This document shows positions 8,300 to 17,724 of a stretch of 64,000 nucleotides of DNA, piece after piece; position 1 is the stretch's first letter; each line of letters opens with the position of its first letter. The notes under the pieces are model-generated. The model saw only the letters and a program-made list of their open reading frames with translations, searched no databases and had not been told where the DNA came from. The stretch is from positions 62,001 to 126,000 of the forward strand of contig NZ_SZUU01000004.1 of assembly GCF_019583405.1 (NCBI RefSeq), given 5' to 3'. This DNA comes from Bacteroides fragilis (GTDB taxonomy: Bacteria; Bacteroidota; Bacteroidia; Bacteroidales; Bacteroidaceae). The position numbers and the translations under genes were made by a program.

Positions 8300-10399
8300 G
8301 TGAACTTTCAGTATTTACACCGATATCCTTTTATACGCCTGCTATTTCCTCTGATAGCAGGCTTTCTTGTTGGCAATGGGTTGTTTTTTAGGGGAGTCTG
8401 TGTTTCGGAGGGCGTGCTGGCAGGAGGGCTGGCAGGATTATTCCTTCTGCTCCTGATCGTTTATTTTTCTCACCGTTACTCTTTACGCTGGATGTTCGGC
8501 TGTATTTTGTACCTGTTCGTGTTCTTTGGAGGAGCAGGTGGAATAAATCAGGCTTTGCAACAGACGCTTTATTCTTTCTCGGAACAAAAATGTGTTTACC
8601 ATGCTGTACTGACGGAACAACCGGAGCCGAAGGAACATAGTTTCCTTTGCCGGGCATTTTTGGAAGAAAGGCAGGATTCAGTGTGCACCATGCCGGTAAA
8701 TCGAAAAGTTTTGCTTTATATATCGAAGGATTCATTGTCCGAGGGATTACGTAGTGGGGATGAGTTAATATTTCTTGCTCATGTATCTCCACCTTCAAAT
8801 AATGGTAATCCCGATGAATTTGATTATGCGCGTTATCTGCGCTACAAAGGGATTAGCGGGGTTGCTTTTGTTGCAAGTGGAAATTGGAAAATTACCGGAT
8901 ATCGGTTTTCCCGATCATGCAGGCAGATTGCATTGGAATACCGGGAGCGGATTCTCGACCAATATCGTGCTTTGAAGTTTAATCCGGATGAATTTGCCGT
9001 ACTTGCCGCACTTACTGTAGGTTATAAGGAGGAGTTGAGCGAAGATATTCGGGAAACTTACTCTGTATCGGGAGCCAGTCATGTACTGGCACTTTCCGGA
9101 CTTCATATCGGGTTTCTGTATATGATGCTTCTGTTTTTTCTGAAGTGGTTGCCCGGGAATGCTTTGGGTGTGAGACTTTTTCGTGCGGTAGTGATAATTA
9201 CCTCATTATGGGGATTCGCTTTTTTTACCGGTCTGTCTCCTTCGGTCGTCCGTTCCGTTATCATGTTTTCACTGTTGGCTTTGTCGGTTTTATCCCGGCG
9301 TACAGGTATTTCACTCAATACACTTGCACTGACTGCATGTGTCATGTTGGTGGTTCATCCTTTTTGGCTGTTCGATGTAGGATTTCAACTTTCATTTTCA
9401 GCAGTTGCAGCTATTCTGTTATTATATCCCTGGCTGTTCCGCCAATTGCCGGTCGGTAATAGCTTGTTAAAGAAGGTATGGGCATTAATAAGTGTTTCGC
9501 TTGCTGCACAGATAGGTACTGCTCCTTTGGTTTTATTGTATTTCTCCAGATTTCCTACTCTTTTTTTGCTGACTAATCTGTTGGTAATTCCACTTGTTTC
9601 AGTCATTATGTATGCAACGGTAGCATTGCTGGTACTCACTCCTTTTCCTATGCTTTATACAGGATTTTCAGTGGTAGTGAGATCTCTTGTTGATTGGTTG
9701 AATACTACGGTCCGTTGGGTGGAACATTTACCGTTGGCATCTATAGATCGTGTCTGGATCTATCCGGCAGAAGCTTTTGCTTTTTATCTGGTCTTGTTGA
9801 TCGGTATACGTTATAAAGTAGTGCGCAGTTTGAAATGTTTATATGCTTTGGGTATTTGTATCTTGGCTATGGGAAGTTTTCATTGGGTGAGCAGAATGAT
9901 GGACCGTCCGGTACAAAGCATTGTTTTCTATAATGTCCGGGGATGTCCGGTGGTGCATTGTATTGAGGCTTGTGGTAAGTCGTGGTTGGCTTATGCGGAT
10001 AGTATTCCGGATGAAAAACGGCTTTCGCGTGCAGTAGCCGGATATTGGAATAGACTGCATCTGGACGTTCCGGTTGCTATAACAGACAATTTTCATTCGT
10101 CCGGTTTTTGGATGCAAGATCATTTGCTAATGTTCGGTAATAAACGTATTTGTATGGTTAGTGACAATCGTTGGCGGAACAAAACCGTTGCTGAACCGTT
10201 AAACATAGATTATTTGTATGTATGCAAAGGCTATACAGGGAAGTTGGAGTCATTGGTAGGTTTGTTTCATTGCGGCGAAGTTATTTTGGATTCTTCTCTG
10301 TCTGCTTATTATAAAGAGACTTATAGTGAAGAATGCCGCCGGTTAGGGTTGCATTTTATCTCCCTTTCCGACGAAGGTTCTGTGAGGTTTTTGCTCTAA
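8300..10399 (+). CDS. ComEC/Rec2-family membrane protein
   Basis: A 699-residue polytopic protein starting at GTG. The N-terminal part (about 1-200) has several membrane helices and a DUF4131-like soluble segment. The central competence domain (about 220-500) includes SGASHVLALSGLHIGFLY and FFTGLSPSVVRSVIMF, typical of ComEC, the channel that carries single-stranded DNA across the inner membrane during transformation. The C-terminal region (about 540-699) lacks a visible HxHxDH metal site, so the metallo-beta-lactamase nuclease domain seems absent or degenerate. It follows rpe closely. DNA uptake is not proven for this lineage. Confidence 0.9.
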   Translation: MNFQYLHRYPFIRLLFPLIAGFLVGNGLFFRGVCVSEGVLAGGLAGLFLLLLIVYFSHRYSLRWMFGCILYLFVFFGGAGGINQALQQTLYSFSEQKCVYHAVLTEQPEPKEHSFLCRAFLEERQDSVCTMPVNRKVLLYISKDSLSEGLRSGDELIFLAHVSPPSNNGNPDEFDYARYLRYKGISGVAFVASGNWKITGYRFSRSCRQIALEYRERILDQYRALKFNPDEFAVLAALTVGYKEELSEDIRETYSVSGASHVLALSGLHIGFLYMMLLFFLKWLPGNALGVRLFRAVVIITSLWGFAFFTGLSPSVVRSVIMFSLLALSVLSRRTGISLNTLALTACVMLVVHPFWLFDVGFQLSFSAVAAILLLYPWLFRQLPVGNSLLKKVWALISVSLAAQIGTAPLVLLYFSRFPTLFLLTNLLVIPLVSVIMYATVALLVLTPFPMLYTGFSVVVRSLVDWLNTTVRWVEHLPLASIDRVWIYPAEAFAFYLVLLIGIRYKVVRSLKCLYALGICILAMGSFHWVSRMMDRPVQSIVFYNVRGCPVVHCIEACGKSWLAYADSIPDEKRLSRAVAGYWNRLHLDVPVAITDNFHSSGFWMQDHLLMFGNKRICMVSDNRWRNKTVAEPLNIDYLYVCKGYTGKLESLVGLFHCGEVILDSSLSAYYKETYSEECRRLGLHFISLSDEGSVRFLL

Positions 10400-10423
10400 G
10401 TACAAAGATTTATCGTATTTTTG
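10390..10423 (+). promoter_or_regulatory. Promoter of the DHH phosphoesterase gene
   Basis: TTTG (10390-10393), 22 bp, TATTTTTG (10416-10423), overlapping the end of the ComEC gene. The -7 box covers a possible TTG start at 10421, so translation must begin downstream, at ATG 10451. Confidence 0.6.
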
Positions 10424-10450
10424 CCAACTCAATATTTATACAAACAAGTT

Positions 10451-11482
10451 ATGCTGACTAAAGTGATTGCCCAGGCTCATATTGATCATTTTACCAAATG
10501 GTTTGAACGGGCCGACAAAATAGTAATTGTATCTCATGTGTCACCTGATGGAGATGCCATTGGTTCATCATTGGGATTGTATCATTTTTTGGATTCTCAA
10601 GATAAAATTGTCAATGTGATTGTCCCCAATGCTTTTCCCGATTTTCTGAAATGGATGCCGGGCAGCAAGGATATTTTGCTGTATGACCGTTACCAGGAAT
10701 TTGCCGACAAGCTGATTATGGAGGCAGATGTCATTTGTTGTCTTGACTTTAATGCGCTGAAGCGTATTGATGAAATGAGTGATATAGTGGCCGCTTCGCC
10801 GGGGCGCAAAATAATGATAGACCACCATCTTTATCCTGAAGATTTTTGCAGAATTACCATTTCACATCCTGAGATTTCCTCTACTTCCGAACTGGTGTTT
10901 CGATTGATTTGCCGGATGGGATATTTTAGTGATATCTCCAAAGAAGGAGCCGAATGTATCTATACGGGTATGATGACAGATACCGGAGGGTTCACTTATA
11001 ACTCTAATAATCGTGAAATCTATTTCATCATCAGCGAGTTACTCTCAAAAGGAATCGATAAAGATGATATTTACCGGAAAGTCTACAATACTTATTCCGA
11101 AAGCCGTTTGCGTCTGATGGGATATGTGTTATCGAATATGAAGGTGTATAAAGATTACAATTCCGCCCTTATTTCACTGACAAAGGAAGAACAGGGCAAA
11201 TTTGATTATATCAAAGGGGATAGCGAGGGGTTTGTCAACATACCTCTGTCTATCAAGAATGTCTGTTTTTCTTGTTTTCTACGTGAGGACACCGAAAAGA
11301 AAATGATTAAGATTTCTCTCCGTTCAGTAGGTAAGTTTCCCTGTAACCGGTTAGCTGCGGAATTTTTCAATGGCGGCGGGCATCTCAATGCGTCCGGAGG
11401 AGAATTTTACGGTACTATGGAAGAGGCTGTAAAAGTGTTTGAACAAGCATTGGAAAAATATAAACCACTTTTGAAAGAATAA
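10451..11482 (+). CDS. DHH-family phosphoesterase (NrnA-like oligoribonuclease/pAp phosphatase)
   Basis: A 343-residue protein with the DHH and DHHA1 domains of bacterial NrnA, which degrades short RNA oligonucleotides and dephosphorylates pAp. Metal-site motifs are SHVSPDGDAIGSS (about 27-39), CLDFNALKRI, IDHHLYPEDF (the DHH motif, about 126-135) and TGMMTDTGGF. GGGHLNASGG near residue 310 is the DHHA1 substrate loop. I chose ATG 10451 because the upstream TTG lies inside the -7 box. Confidence 0.92.
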   Translation: MLTKVIAQAHIDHFTKWFERADKIVIVSHVSPDGDAIGSSLGLYHFLDSQDKIVNVIVPNAFPDFLKWMPGSKDILLYDRYQEFADKLIMEADVICCLDFNALKRIDEMSDIVAASPGRKIMIDHHLYPEDFCRITISHPEISSTSELVFRLICRMGYFSDISKEGAECIYTGMMTDTGGFTYNSNNREIYFIISELLSKGIDKDDIYRKVYNTYSESRLRLMGYVLSNMKVYKDYNSALISLTKEEQGKFDYIKGDSEGFVNIPLSIKNVCFSCFLREDTEKKMIKISLRSVGKFPCNRLAAEFFNGGGHLNASGGEFYGTMEEAVKVFEQALEKYKPLLKE

Positions 11483-11591
11483 AGTGGTAAGTTAATGGTT
11501 GGCTCATCGCTCTTCCGTTAAAAGTTGAAAGTCAAAGGTTAAAAGACTTGAACTTTCTGCTTTTAAATCTAAAGATTCGACTAATTTAAAA

Positions 11592-11599
11592 TACATTTG
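11592..11599 (+). promoter_or_regulatory. -7 box of the DUF4827 gene
   Basis: TACATTTG matches TAnnTTTG and lies 25 bases before the ATG. No convincing TTTG was found at the expected upstream distance. Confidence 0.45.
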
Positions 11600-11624
11600 T
11601 ACGGAATATACTTAAGATACAGAA

Positions 11625-12269
11625 ATGAAAAAACTTCTATTGTTATTTTTTTCCTTGTTAGCCTTTGGATATATGTTCCAGGCTTGCGACAATTCGAAGA
11701 CTTATGCTGAAATGCTGGATGAAGAGAAAGACGCAGTAAACGCCTTTATTAAAAAACACAATATCCAGACTATTTCCGAGAGTGACTTTGAAGCAAACGG
11801 ATATAAAACGGATACGACCAAGAACGAATACGTGGCTTTCTCAAACGGAGTCTACATGCAAATTGTGGATAAGGGTATTGTTACCGATAAACCGGAAAAT
11901 GACTCTATCAAGAATAACAATATTGTAGCCGTACGCTTTGTAGAGCACGATATCAAGGCTAACGATACCACTTGCTTCAATGTGGTGCTTCCCGGTTTCG
12001 AAAATTATCCGAACTACTATACTTATCCGGACGTTTTCCGCTATGTGGATAACGGTACTTCAGTAGCCGGTGTATTTACAGAGGGGTCGATGTATGCCAA
12101 ATATGGTACGACGGATGTTCCTCCCGGATGGCTGCTTGCTTTAAAGTATGTTACCAATTATGCCCATGTGAGAATGATTGTACCTTCGAAGATGGGACAT
12201 CAGAGTGCAAACCAATATGTAAACCCCTATTTCTACGATATTCGTAAATTTCAGAAAGCATTGAACTAA
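11625..12269 (+). CDS. DUF4827-like lipoprotein
   Basis: A 214-residue predicted lipoprotein. The hydrophobic signal KKLLLLFFSLLAFGYMFQAC ends in a lipobox-like QAC at residue 21, so it should be lipidated and anchored facing the periplasm or the cell surface. The mature part, with many charged and aromatic residues (for example YAEMLDEEKDAVNAFIKKHN), resembles DUF4827 proteins of Bacteroides. I recognise no active site. It lies between the DHH phosphoesterase gene and the hexose mutase gene, with its own -7 box. Confidence 0.75.
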   Translation: MKKLLLLFFSLLAFGYMFQACDNSKTYAEMLDEEKDAVNAFIKKHNIQTISESDFEANGYKTDTTKNEYVAFSNGVYMQIVDKGIVTDKPENDSIKNNNIVAVRFVEHDIKANDTTCFNVVLPGFENYPNYYTYPDVFRYVDNGTSVAGVFTEGSMYAKYGTTDVPPGWLLALKYVTNYAHVRMIVPSKMGHQSANQYVNPYFYDIRKFQKALN

Positions 12270-12305
12270 AACTACTAAATAACCAATTTTCTAAAACAAC
12301 AACCT

Positions 12306-13694
12306 ATGACTCTAATCAAATCTATCTCTGGTATCCGTGGAACCATTGGCGGAGGCGCAGGCGAAGGACTGAACCCGCTTGACATTGTAAAATTCACGTC
12401 GGCTTATGCCACTTTGATTCGCAAAACATGCAAATCAAAAAGTAACAAGATAGTAGTGGGCCGTGATGCCCGCATTTCCGGTGAGATGGTAAAGAATGTC
12501 GTAGTCGGTACTTTGATGGGTATGGGCTGGGACGTAGTTGATATCGATCTTGCTTCTACTCCGACAACCGAACTGGCTGTTACAATGGAAGGGGCTTGTG
12601 GCGGTATCATTCTGACTGCATCACATAACCCCAAACAATGGAATGCACTGAAATTACTGAATGAGCACGGAGAATTTCTGAATGCGGCCGAAGGGCAAGA
12701 AGTACTTCGTATTGCTGCTGCCGAGGAGTTCGATTATGCGGATGTCGATCATTTGGGATCTTATCGCAAAGACTTGACTTATAATAAAAAACATATCGAC
12801 AGTGTATTGGCACTTGATTTGGTAGACGTTGAGGCTATCAAAAAAGCTGATTTCACAGTGGCTATCGACTGTGTGAACTCTGTAGGAGGTATCATCCTGC
12901 CCGAATTGTTGGAACGTCTGGGAGTGAAACACGTCGAAAAACTCTATTGCGAACCGACCGGAAACTTTGCCCACAATCCGGAACCGTTGGAGAAAAATCT
13001 GGGAGATATCATGAATCTGATGAAGGGTGGAAAAGCTGATGTAGCGTTTGTCGTTGACCCAGACGTAGACCGTTTGGCGATGATCTGCGAAAACGGTGTG
13101 ATGTATGGTGAAGAATATACACTGGTTACGGTGGCAGACTATGTATTGAAACATACTCCGGGCAATACTGTATCCAATCTGAGTTCTACCCGTGCTTTGC
13201 GCGACGTAACCCGCAAATATGGTATGGAATACAATGCTTCTGCTGTAGGCGAAGTAAATGTAGTGACCAAGATGAAAGCAACAAATGCCGTGATCGGTGG
13301 TGAAGGAAACGGTGGAGTGATTTATCCTGCCAGCCATTACGGACGTGATGCTTTGGTAGGTATCGCATTATTCCTTAGCCACCTGGCACACGAAGGTAAG
13401 AAGGTTAGTGAGTTGCGTGCAACTTATCCTCCTTATTTCATTGCTAAGAACCGTGTCGATCTGACTCCGGAAATCGATGTAGATGCTATTCTTGCTAAAG
13501 TGAAAGATATCTATAAGAATGAAGAGATCAATGATATTGACGGTGTGAAAATTGACTTTGCCGATAAGTGGGTACACTTGCGTAAGAGCAATACCGAACC
13601 GATTATTCGTATATATAGCGAAGCATCGACTATGGAAGCTGCTGAGGAGATCGGACAGAAGATTATGAATGTAATCAACGAATTGGCTAAGTAA
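12306..13694 (+). CDS. glmM: Phosphoglucosamine mutase / phosphohexomutase
   Basis: A 462-residue alpha-D-phosphohexomutase. Family motifs are ISGIRGTIG (start), TASHNPKQWNALK around residues 100-112 with the phosphorylated catalytic serine, the metal loop VVDPDVDRLAM (about 248-258), the sugar-binding loop GGEGNGGVIYP (about 332-342) and the phosphate-binding loop RKSNTEPIIRIYSE near the C-terminus. Bacteroides orthologues are annotated as GlmM (GlcN-6-P to GlcN-1-P for peptidoglycan), but a phosphomannomutase role cannot be excluded from sequence. A strong terminator follows. Confidence 0.9.
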   Translation: MTLIKSISGIRGTIGGGAGEGLNPLDIVKFTSAYATLIRKTCKSKSNKIVVGRDARISGEMVKNVVVGTLMGMGWDVVDIDLASTPTTELAVTMEGACGGIILTASHNPKQWNALKLLNEHGEFLNAAEGQEVLRIAAAEEFDYADVDHLGSYRKDLTYNKKHIDSVLALDLVDVEAIKKADFTVAIDCVNSVGGIILPELLERLGVKHVEKLYCEPTGNFAHNPEPLEKNLGDIMNLMKGGKADVAFVVDPDVDRLAMICENGVMYGEEYTLVTVADYVLKHTPGNTVSNLSSTRALRDVTRKYGMEYNASAVGEVNVVTKMKATNAVIGGEGNGGVIYPASHYGRDALVGIALFLSHLAHEGKKVSELRATYPPYFIAKNRVDLTPEIDVDAILAKVKDIYKNEEINDIDGVKIDFADKWVHLRKSNTEPIIRIYSEASTMEAAEEIGQKIMNVINELAK

Positions 13695-13713
13695 GTCATT
13701 TAATAAATATACG

Positions 13714-13746
13714 AAAGGCTGCATTGGTAACGATGCAGCCTTTTTT
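13714..13746 (+). terminator. Terminator after glmM
   Basis: A perfect 11-bp stem, AAAGGCTGCAT (13714-13724) with ATGCAGCCTTT (13733-13743), is followed by TTT. Confidence 0.88.
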
Positions 13747-13940
13747 GATCATAATATAATCCATCTTTTTTTTAACAAAGTCTATTTTTTCGAAATAATA
13801 TTTCCCGTTTCTTTGTACTTTCTGTTTTCGGCAATATCATGGGATAAACCTATGCCGGATATCGGAAACATTGCCTTTCTTTGAAAAGAAAGGAGGCTTT
13901 AGTGAGACGACTCAAAAACTCAAAACAATTTAATAAGAAC

Positions 13941-16250
13941 ATGAAAAAACTGATTCTGCTTCTCATTTTGATTTTTTCGTTGCCTGTTGCAGCGCAAAAT
14001 TTCACAATCGGGAAAAGCACTTTCCTTTTGAATGGTAAGCCTTTTACGGTTAAGGCTGCCGAGTTACATTATACCCGTATTCCGGCTCCTTACTGGGAGC
14101 ATCGCATCGAGATGTGTAAGGCATTGGGGATGAATACGATTTGTCTTTATGTATTTTGGAACATCCATGAACAGACTGAGGGACAGTTCGACTTTACCGG
14201 ACAAAATGATATAGCCGCTTTTTGCCGCCTGGCTCAGAAGCATGGGATGTATGTGATTGTACGCCCGGGTCCTTATGTCTGTGCCGAATGGGAGATGGGC
14301 GGACTTCCCTGGTGGTTACTGAAGAAGAAAGATATCGTACTTCGTACACTCGATCCTTATTTTATGGAGCGCACTGCAATTTTTATGAAAGAAGTCGGAA
14401 AACAGCTTGCACCTTTGCAAATCACTCGCGGAGGAAACATTATCATGGTGCAGGTAGAAAATGAATATGGTGCTTATGCAGTTGACAAACCCTATGTTTC
14501 GGCTATTCGTGATATAGTGAAAAGCGCCGGGTTTACCGAAGTTCCCCTTTTCCAATGTGATTGGAGCAGTACTTTCGACCGGAATGGATTGGACGATCTG
14601 CTCTGGACTATCAATTTTGGTACGGGAGCCAACATTGAACAACAATTTAAACGCCTTAAAAAGGCTCGTCCGGACACACCGTTGATGTGTAGCGAATTCT
14701 GGAGTGGATGGTTTGATCATTGGGGACGCAAGCATGAGACTCGTCCTGCCAAAAGCATGGTGCAGGGTATCAAAGATATGCTCGACCGTAATATTTCGTT
14801 CAGTCTCTATATGGCCCATGGAGGTACTACTTTCGGGCATTGGGGTGGTGCCAATAATCCGTCTTACTCTGCTATGTGCAGTTCTTACGATTACGATGCG
14901 CCTATCAGTGAGCCGGGATGGACTACAGATAAATATTTCCAGCTTCGTGATCTGCTGAAAAATTATCTGCCTGCAGGAGAACAATTGTCTGAGATTCCCG
15001 AAGCTTTCCCGGTGATCGAGATACCTGAAGTGGAGTTTACTCAGGTTGCTCCTCTCTTTTCCAATTTGCCCGAGGCTAAAGAGAGTATGGATATACAACC
15101 GATGGAGGCTTTTGATCAGGGGTGGGGAACGATTTTGTATCGGACTACTTTGCAGGAGCCTGTCGAAAATGGCACTACGATGAAGATCACAGAAGTACAT
15201 GATTGGGCACAAGTTTTTGCCGATGGTAAATTGTTGGCTCGTCTGGACCGTCGTCGTGGTGAATTCACTTTGCAACTGCCGGCTTTGAAGAAAGGGACCT
15301 GCATCGATATTCTGGTAGAAGCTATGGGGCGTGTCAACTTTGATGAGTCCATCCATGACCGTAAAGGTATCACTGAAAAAGTAGAACTTGTCTGTGGAAA
15401 GCAAACTACGGAGTTGAAGAACTGGACAGTTTACAATTTTCCAGTCGATTACTCATTTGTGCAAGACAAAAAATATAAAAGTGGAACGGCCCAGACAATG
15501 CCTGCTTATTATAAGGCTACTTTCCATCTGGATAAAGTCGGCGATACGTTCCTTGACATGAGTACCTGGGGTAAAGGTATGGTGTGGGTTAACGGTCTTG
15601 CTATCGGACGTTTTTGGGAGATCGGTCCGCAACAAACACTTTTTATGCCCGGTTGTTGGCTGAAAGAGGGAGAAAATGAAATAATTGTCCTTGATCTGAA
15701 GGGACCTGAGAAAGCTTCTGTTCGCGGTCTGAAGAAACCCATACTGGATTGGTTGCGTAATGAAGGCGCTTCTACCCATCGAAAGAAAGGTGAACAACTG
15801 AATCTGAAGCAGGAAACTCCTGTTGCTACAGGTACGTTTACTCCGGGTAACGGATGGCAGGAGATCCGTTTGGATCGTCAGTATACCGGACGCTTCTTCT
15901 GCCTCGAAGCTCTTTCGGCCCAAGACGGAAAGAAGATCGCAGCCATTGCCGAACTCGATGTACTGGGTGCCGACGGTAAGCCAATTTCACGTGAAAAGTG
16001 GAGAATACGCTATGCCGACAGCGAAGAGACACGTAGTGGCAACTGTACGGGAGATAAAGTGTTCGACCTTCAGGAATCCACTTACTGGATGACTGTTGCC
16101 CGTGATGCTTATCCGCATCAGTTGGTTATTGATTTGGGAGGTGACCATACTGTAACCGGTTTCCGCTATCTGCCCCGTGCGGAAAAAGGATACCCTGGTA
16201 TGATAAAGGATTATCGGGTGTATGTCAAAGGGGAAGAGTTTCAATACTGA
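13941..16250 (+). CDS. Secreted GH35 beta-galactosidase
   Basis: A 769-residue secreted glycosidase. I start at ATG 13941, where MKKLILLLILIFSLPVAAQ forms a signal peptide; an upstream in-frame ATG at 13881 would bury it behind 20 charged residues. The GH35 barrel shows EWEMGGLPWWL, VQVENEYGAY (acid/base Glu) and CSEFWSGWFDHWG (nucleophile Glu). Jelly-roll domains follow, and the last 130 residues look like an F5/8-type carbohydrate-binding module (GWQEIRLDRQYTGRFFCL to VTGFRYLPR). It probably trims terminal beta-galactose from host or plant glycans in the periplasm or at the surface. No SusC/D pair is adjacent. Confidence 0.93.
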   Translation: MKKLILLLILIFSLPVAAQNFTIGKSTFLLNGKPFTVKAAELHYTRIPAPYWEHRIEMCKALGMNTICLYVFWNIHEQTEGQFDFTGQNDIAAFCRLAQKHGMYVIVRPGPYVCAEWEMGGLPWWLLKKKDIVLRTLDPYFMERTAIFMKEVGKQLAPLQITRGGNIIMVQVENEYGAYAVDKPYVSAIRDIVKSAGFTEVPLFQCDWSSTFDRNGLDDLLWTINFGTGANIEQQFKRLKKARPDTPLMCSEFWSGWFDHWGRKHETRPAKSMVQGIKDMLDRNISFSLYMAHGGTTFGHWGGANNPSYSAMCSSYDYDAPISEPGWTTDKYFQLRDLLKNYLPAGEQLSEIPEAFPVIEIPEVEFTQVAPLFSNLPEAKESMDIQPMEAFDQGWGTILYRTTLQEPVENGTTMKITEVHDWAQVFADGKLLARLDRRRGEFTLQLPALKKGTCIDILVEAMGRVNFDESIHDRKGITEKVELVCGKQTTELKNWTVYNFPVDYSFVQDKKYKSGTAQTMPAYYKATFHLDKVGDTFLDMSTWGKGMVWVNGLAIGRFWEIGPQQTLFMPGCWLKEGENEIIVLDLKGPEKASVRGLKKPILDWLRNEGASTHRKKGEQLNLKQETPVATGTFTPGNGWQEIRLDRQYTGRFFCLEALSAQDGKKIAAIAELDVLGADGKPISREKWRIRYADSEETRSGNCTGDKVFDLQESTYWMTVARDAYPHQLVIDLGGDHTVTGFRYLPRAEKGYPGMIKDYRVYVKGEEFQY

Positions 16251-16294
16251 AACAGGAATTTTCACTGAAGATTAGGTAGATAGTAATAGTATTA

Positions 16295-16327
16295 GTGAAT
16301 GTTATAAGATCCAATTATAACATTCAC
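16295..16327. repeat. Perfect 13-bp inverted repeat after the GH35 gene
   Basis: GTGAATGTTATAA (16295-16307) and TTATAACATTCAC (16315-16327) flank the 7-base loop GATCCAA. No T-run follows. It may act as a terminator with an AT-rich stem or as an operator for the propeller gene 145 bases downstream. Confidence 0.6.
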
Positions 16328-16441
16328 AATCTATTATGCTATGCTGGCTGATTTCAAAATTACAGAGATGTTTTCTTGAACATATCTTTTCGGTTCATAG
16401 AAAAATATTCGGGGGAAAATGGTAACATAATAAATGTTTTG

Positions 16442-16449
16442 TATCTTTG
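16442..16449 (+). promoter_or_regulatory. -7 box of the propeller lipoprotein gene
   Basis: TATCTTTG, an exact TAnnTTTG match, lies 21 bases before the first ATG. No clear -33 element is visible. Confidence 0.5.
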
Positions 16450-16470
16450 ACCAAAACATAACTTTAAAAC

Positions 16471-17670
16471 ATGATGAACACAAAGTCTTTTTTCATGGTT
16501 GCCATTGGCGCATTTGTTTTGGCATCTTGTAATTTAAATCAAGTCGACCAAACAGGTCTGTTAACCGCTTCCGTTCGTGATGCACTTAATTCGCCGGCAA
16601 CTTTATCTATTGCTGATGAGATAGAGTCAGTTGAATATATCCCTTTGGAAATGACCAATGATGATGCCTCGTTGATAGACGGTGTGGTAGACTTTGCCAT
16701 CACGAGCAAATATATTTATGTATTGGTGGGCAAGGAAGCCCGTATCGTACAGTTCGATCGCCAAGGACACTTTTTACGTACATTCCTTCGCCAAGGGCAA
16801 GGTCCCGATGACTTTAATGGTATGATAGGTTTTATACAGGCTGATGAGGCTGATAATCGTTTCTATGTTATCGGCAATAAGGTTGGCATATATACATTGG
16901 AAGGCACGTTTGTGGAAGACCTGCCTGTAAATTCTCCCATTATTTATGCTCATCACCTTGGTAACAAGCGCATTGGTGCCATCGCTATGCCTCTTATGCC
17001 GTTTCAGAACGGTAGTTTTGGTATTGGGGTATTTCAAGAGGATGGCGGGGCGATAATTACCAAGAACGATTTCTATTCGCCGTTGGTACCCCGTGAAGAT
17101 TCTGGCTTTACTTTTGGAGTAATGGGTTCACCTTCGGATGGGAAGCAGGCATCAGTCTTGTTTAAAACAGCTAGCAATGATACCATTTACCGTTTGTCAG
17201 CAGACACCATACAGCCTGTTTTAGTGGCCGGTCTAAGTAATTCGGATGAAGAGGTTATTCGTGGGCTCAATATTCGCGATATTAAAAGATTCCCTGCTAA
17301 CGGTGATATTTTTGTAAGTGATATTTTTGAGACACCTCGTCGTTTTTATCTGCGCATGATGCTGAATGAGAAGTATTATGTGGCTTCGGTGGACAAACAC
17401 AGTGGAGAAACTGTTGTGGAGCAGTGTGATATCCCTGAGACAAGTGCTTATAATTTAGCTGATATCAATATGCAGTTAGGTATGGTAGGTAGTAAGGGGC
17501 ATAACCGGTTCCCGATATGGGGACGTGTCTTAGGAAATAATCTGGTACAGGTTGTTACACCTTATGAGATAGAAACATTTAAAGAACAAACTCAAATTAC
17601 TGTACCACAAGAATTGCAAAAAAGAAATGCCAATGAAAATCCGATTTTCATCATATATAAGATAAAATAA
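16471..17670 (+). CDS. BF3164-like six-bladed beta-propeller lipoprotein
   Basis: A 399-residue lipoprotein with lipobox VLASC at residues 16-20. The rest has the repeated blade pattern of the BF3164-like/TolB-like propellers of Bacteroides (ARIVQFDRQGHFLRTFLRQG, QGPDDF, DIYVSD-like segments). Function is unknown; members of this family often lie next to small secreted NVEALA-type peptides, but I find none here. A second, AT-rich member is at 52371-53354. Two tandem ATGs (16471 and 16474) are possible starts. It has its own -7 box. Confidence 0.8.
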   Translation: MMNTKSFFMVAIGAFVLASCNLNQVDQTGLLTASVRDALNSPATLSIADEIESVEYIPLEMTNDDASLIDGVVDFAITSKYIYVLVGKEARIVQFDRQGHFLRTFLRQGQGPDDFNGMIGFIQADEADNRFYVIGNKVGIYTLEGTFVEDLPVNSPIIYAHHLGNKRIGAIAMPLMPFQNGSFGIGVFQEDGGAIITKNDFYSPLVPREDSGFTFGVMGSPSDGKQASVLFKTASNDTIYRLSADTIQPVLVAGLSNSDEEVIRGLNIRDIKRFPANGDIFVSDIFETPRRFYLRMMLNEKYYVASVDKHSGETVVEQCDIPETSAYNLADINMQLGMVGSKGHNRFPIWGRVLGNNLVQVVTPYEIETFKEQTQITVPQELQKRNANENPIFIIYKIK

Positions 17671-17724
17671 TATTATTAATTGTTTCCTTTTTCTAAGGTG
17701 ATATCATTAAAGTATTGGGACAGT

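Noticed and set aside
10421..10450. Upstream TTG start for the DHH phosphoesterase
   Set aside because: The codon lies within the TATTTTTG -7 box, so it would not be in the mRNA.
13881..13940. Longer N-terminus for the GH35 enzyme
   Set aside because: Twenty charged residues in front would destroy the clear signal peptide starting at 13941.
14316..15404. A 362-codon minus-strand frame inside the GH35 gene
   Set aside because: Antisense to conserved catalytic blocks, rich in His, Ser and Phe as antisense frames are, and without homology.
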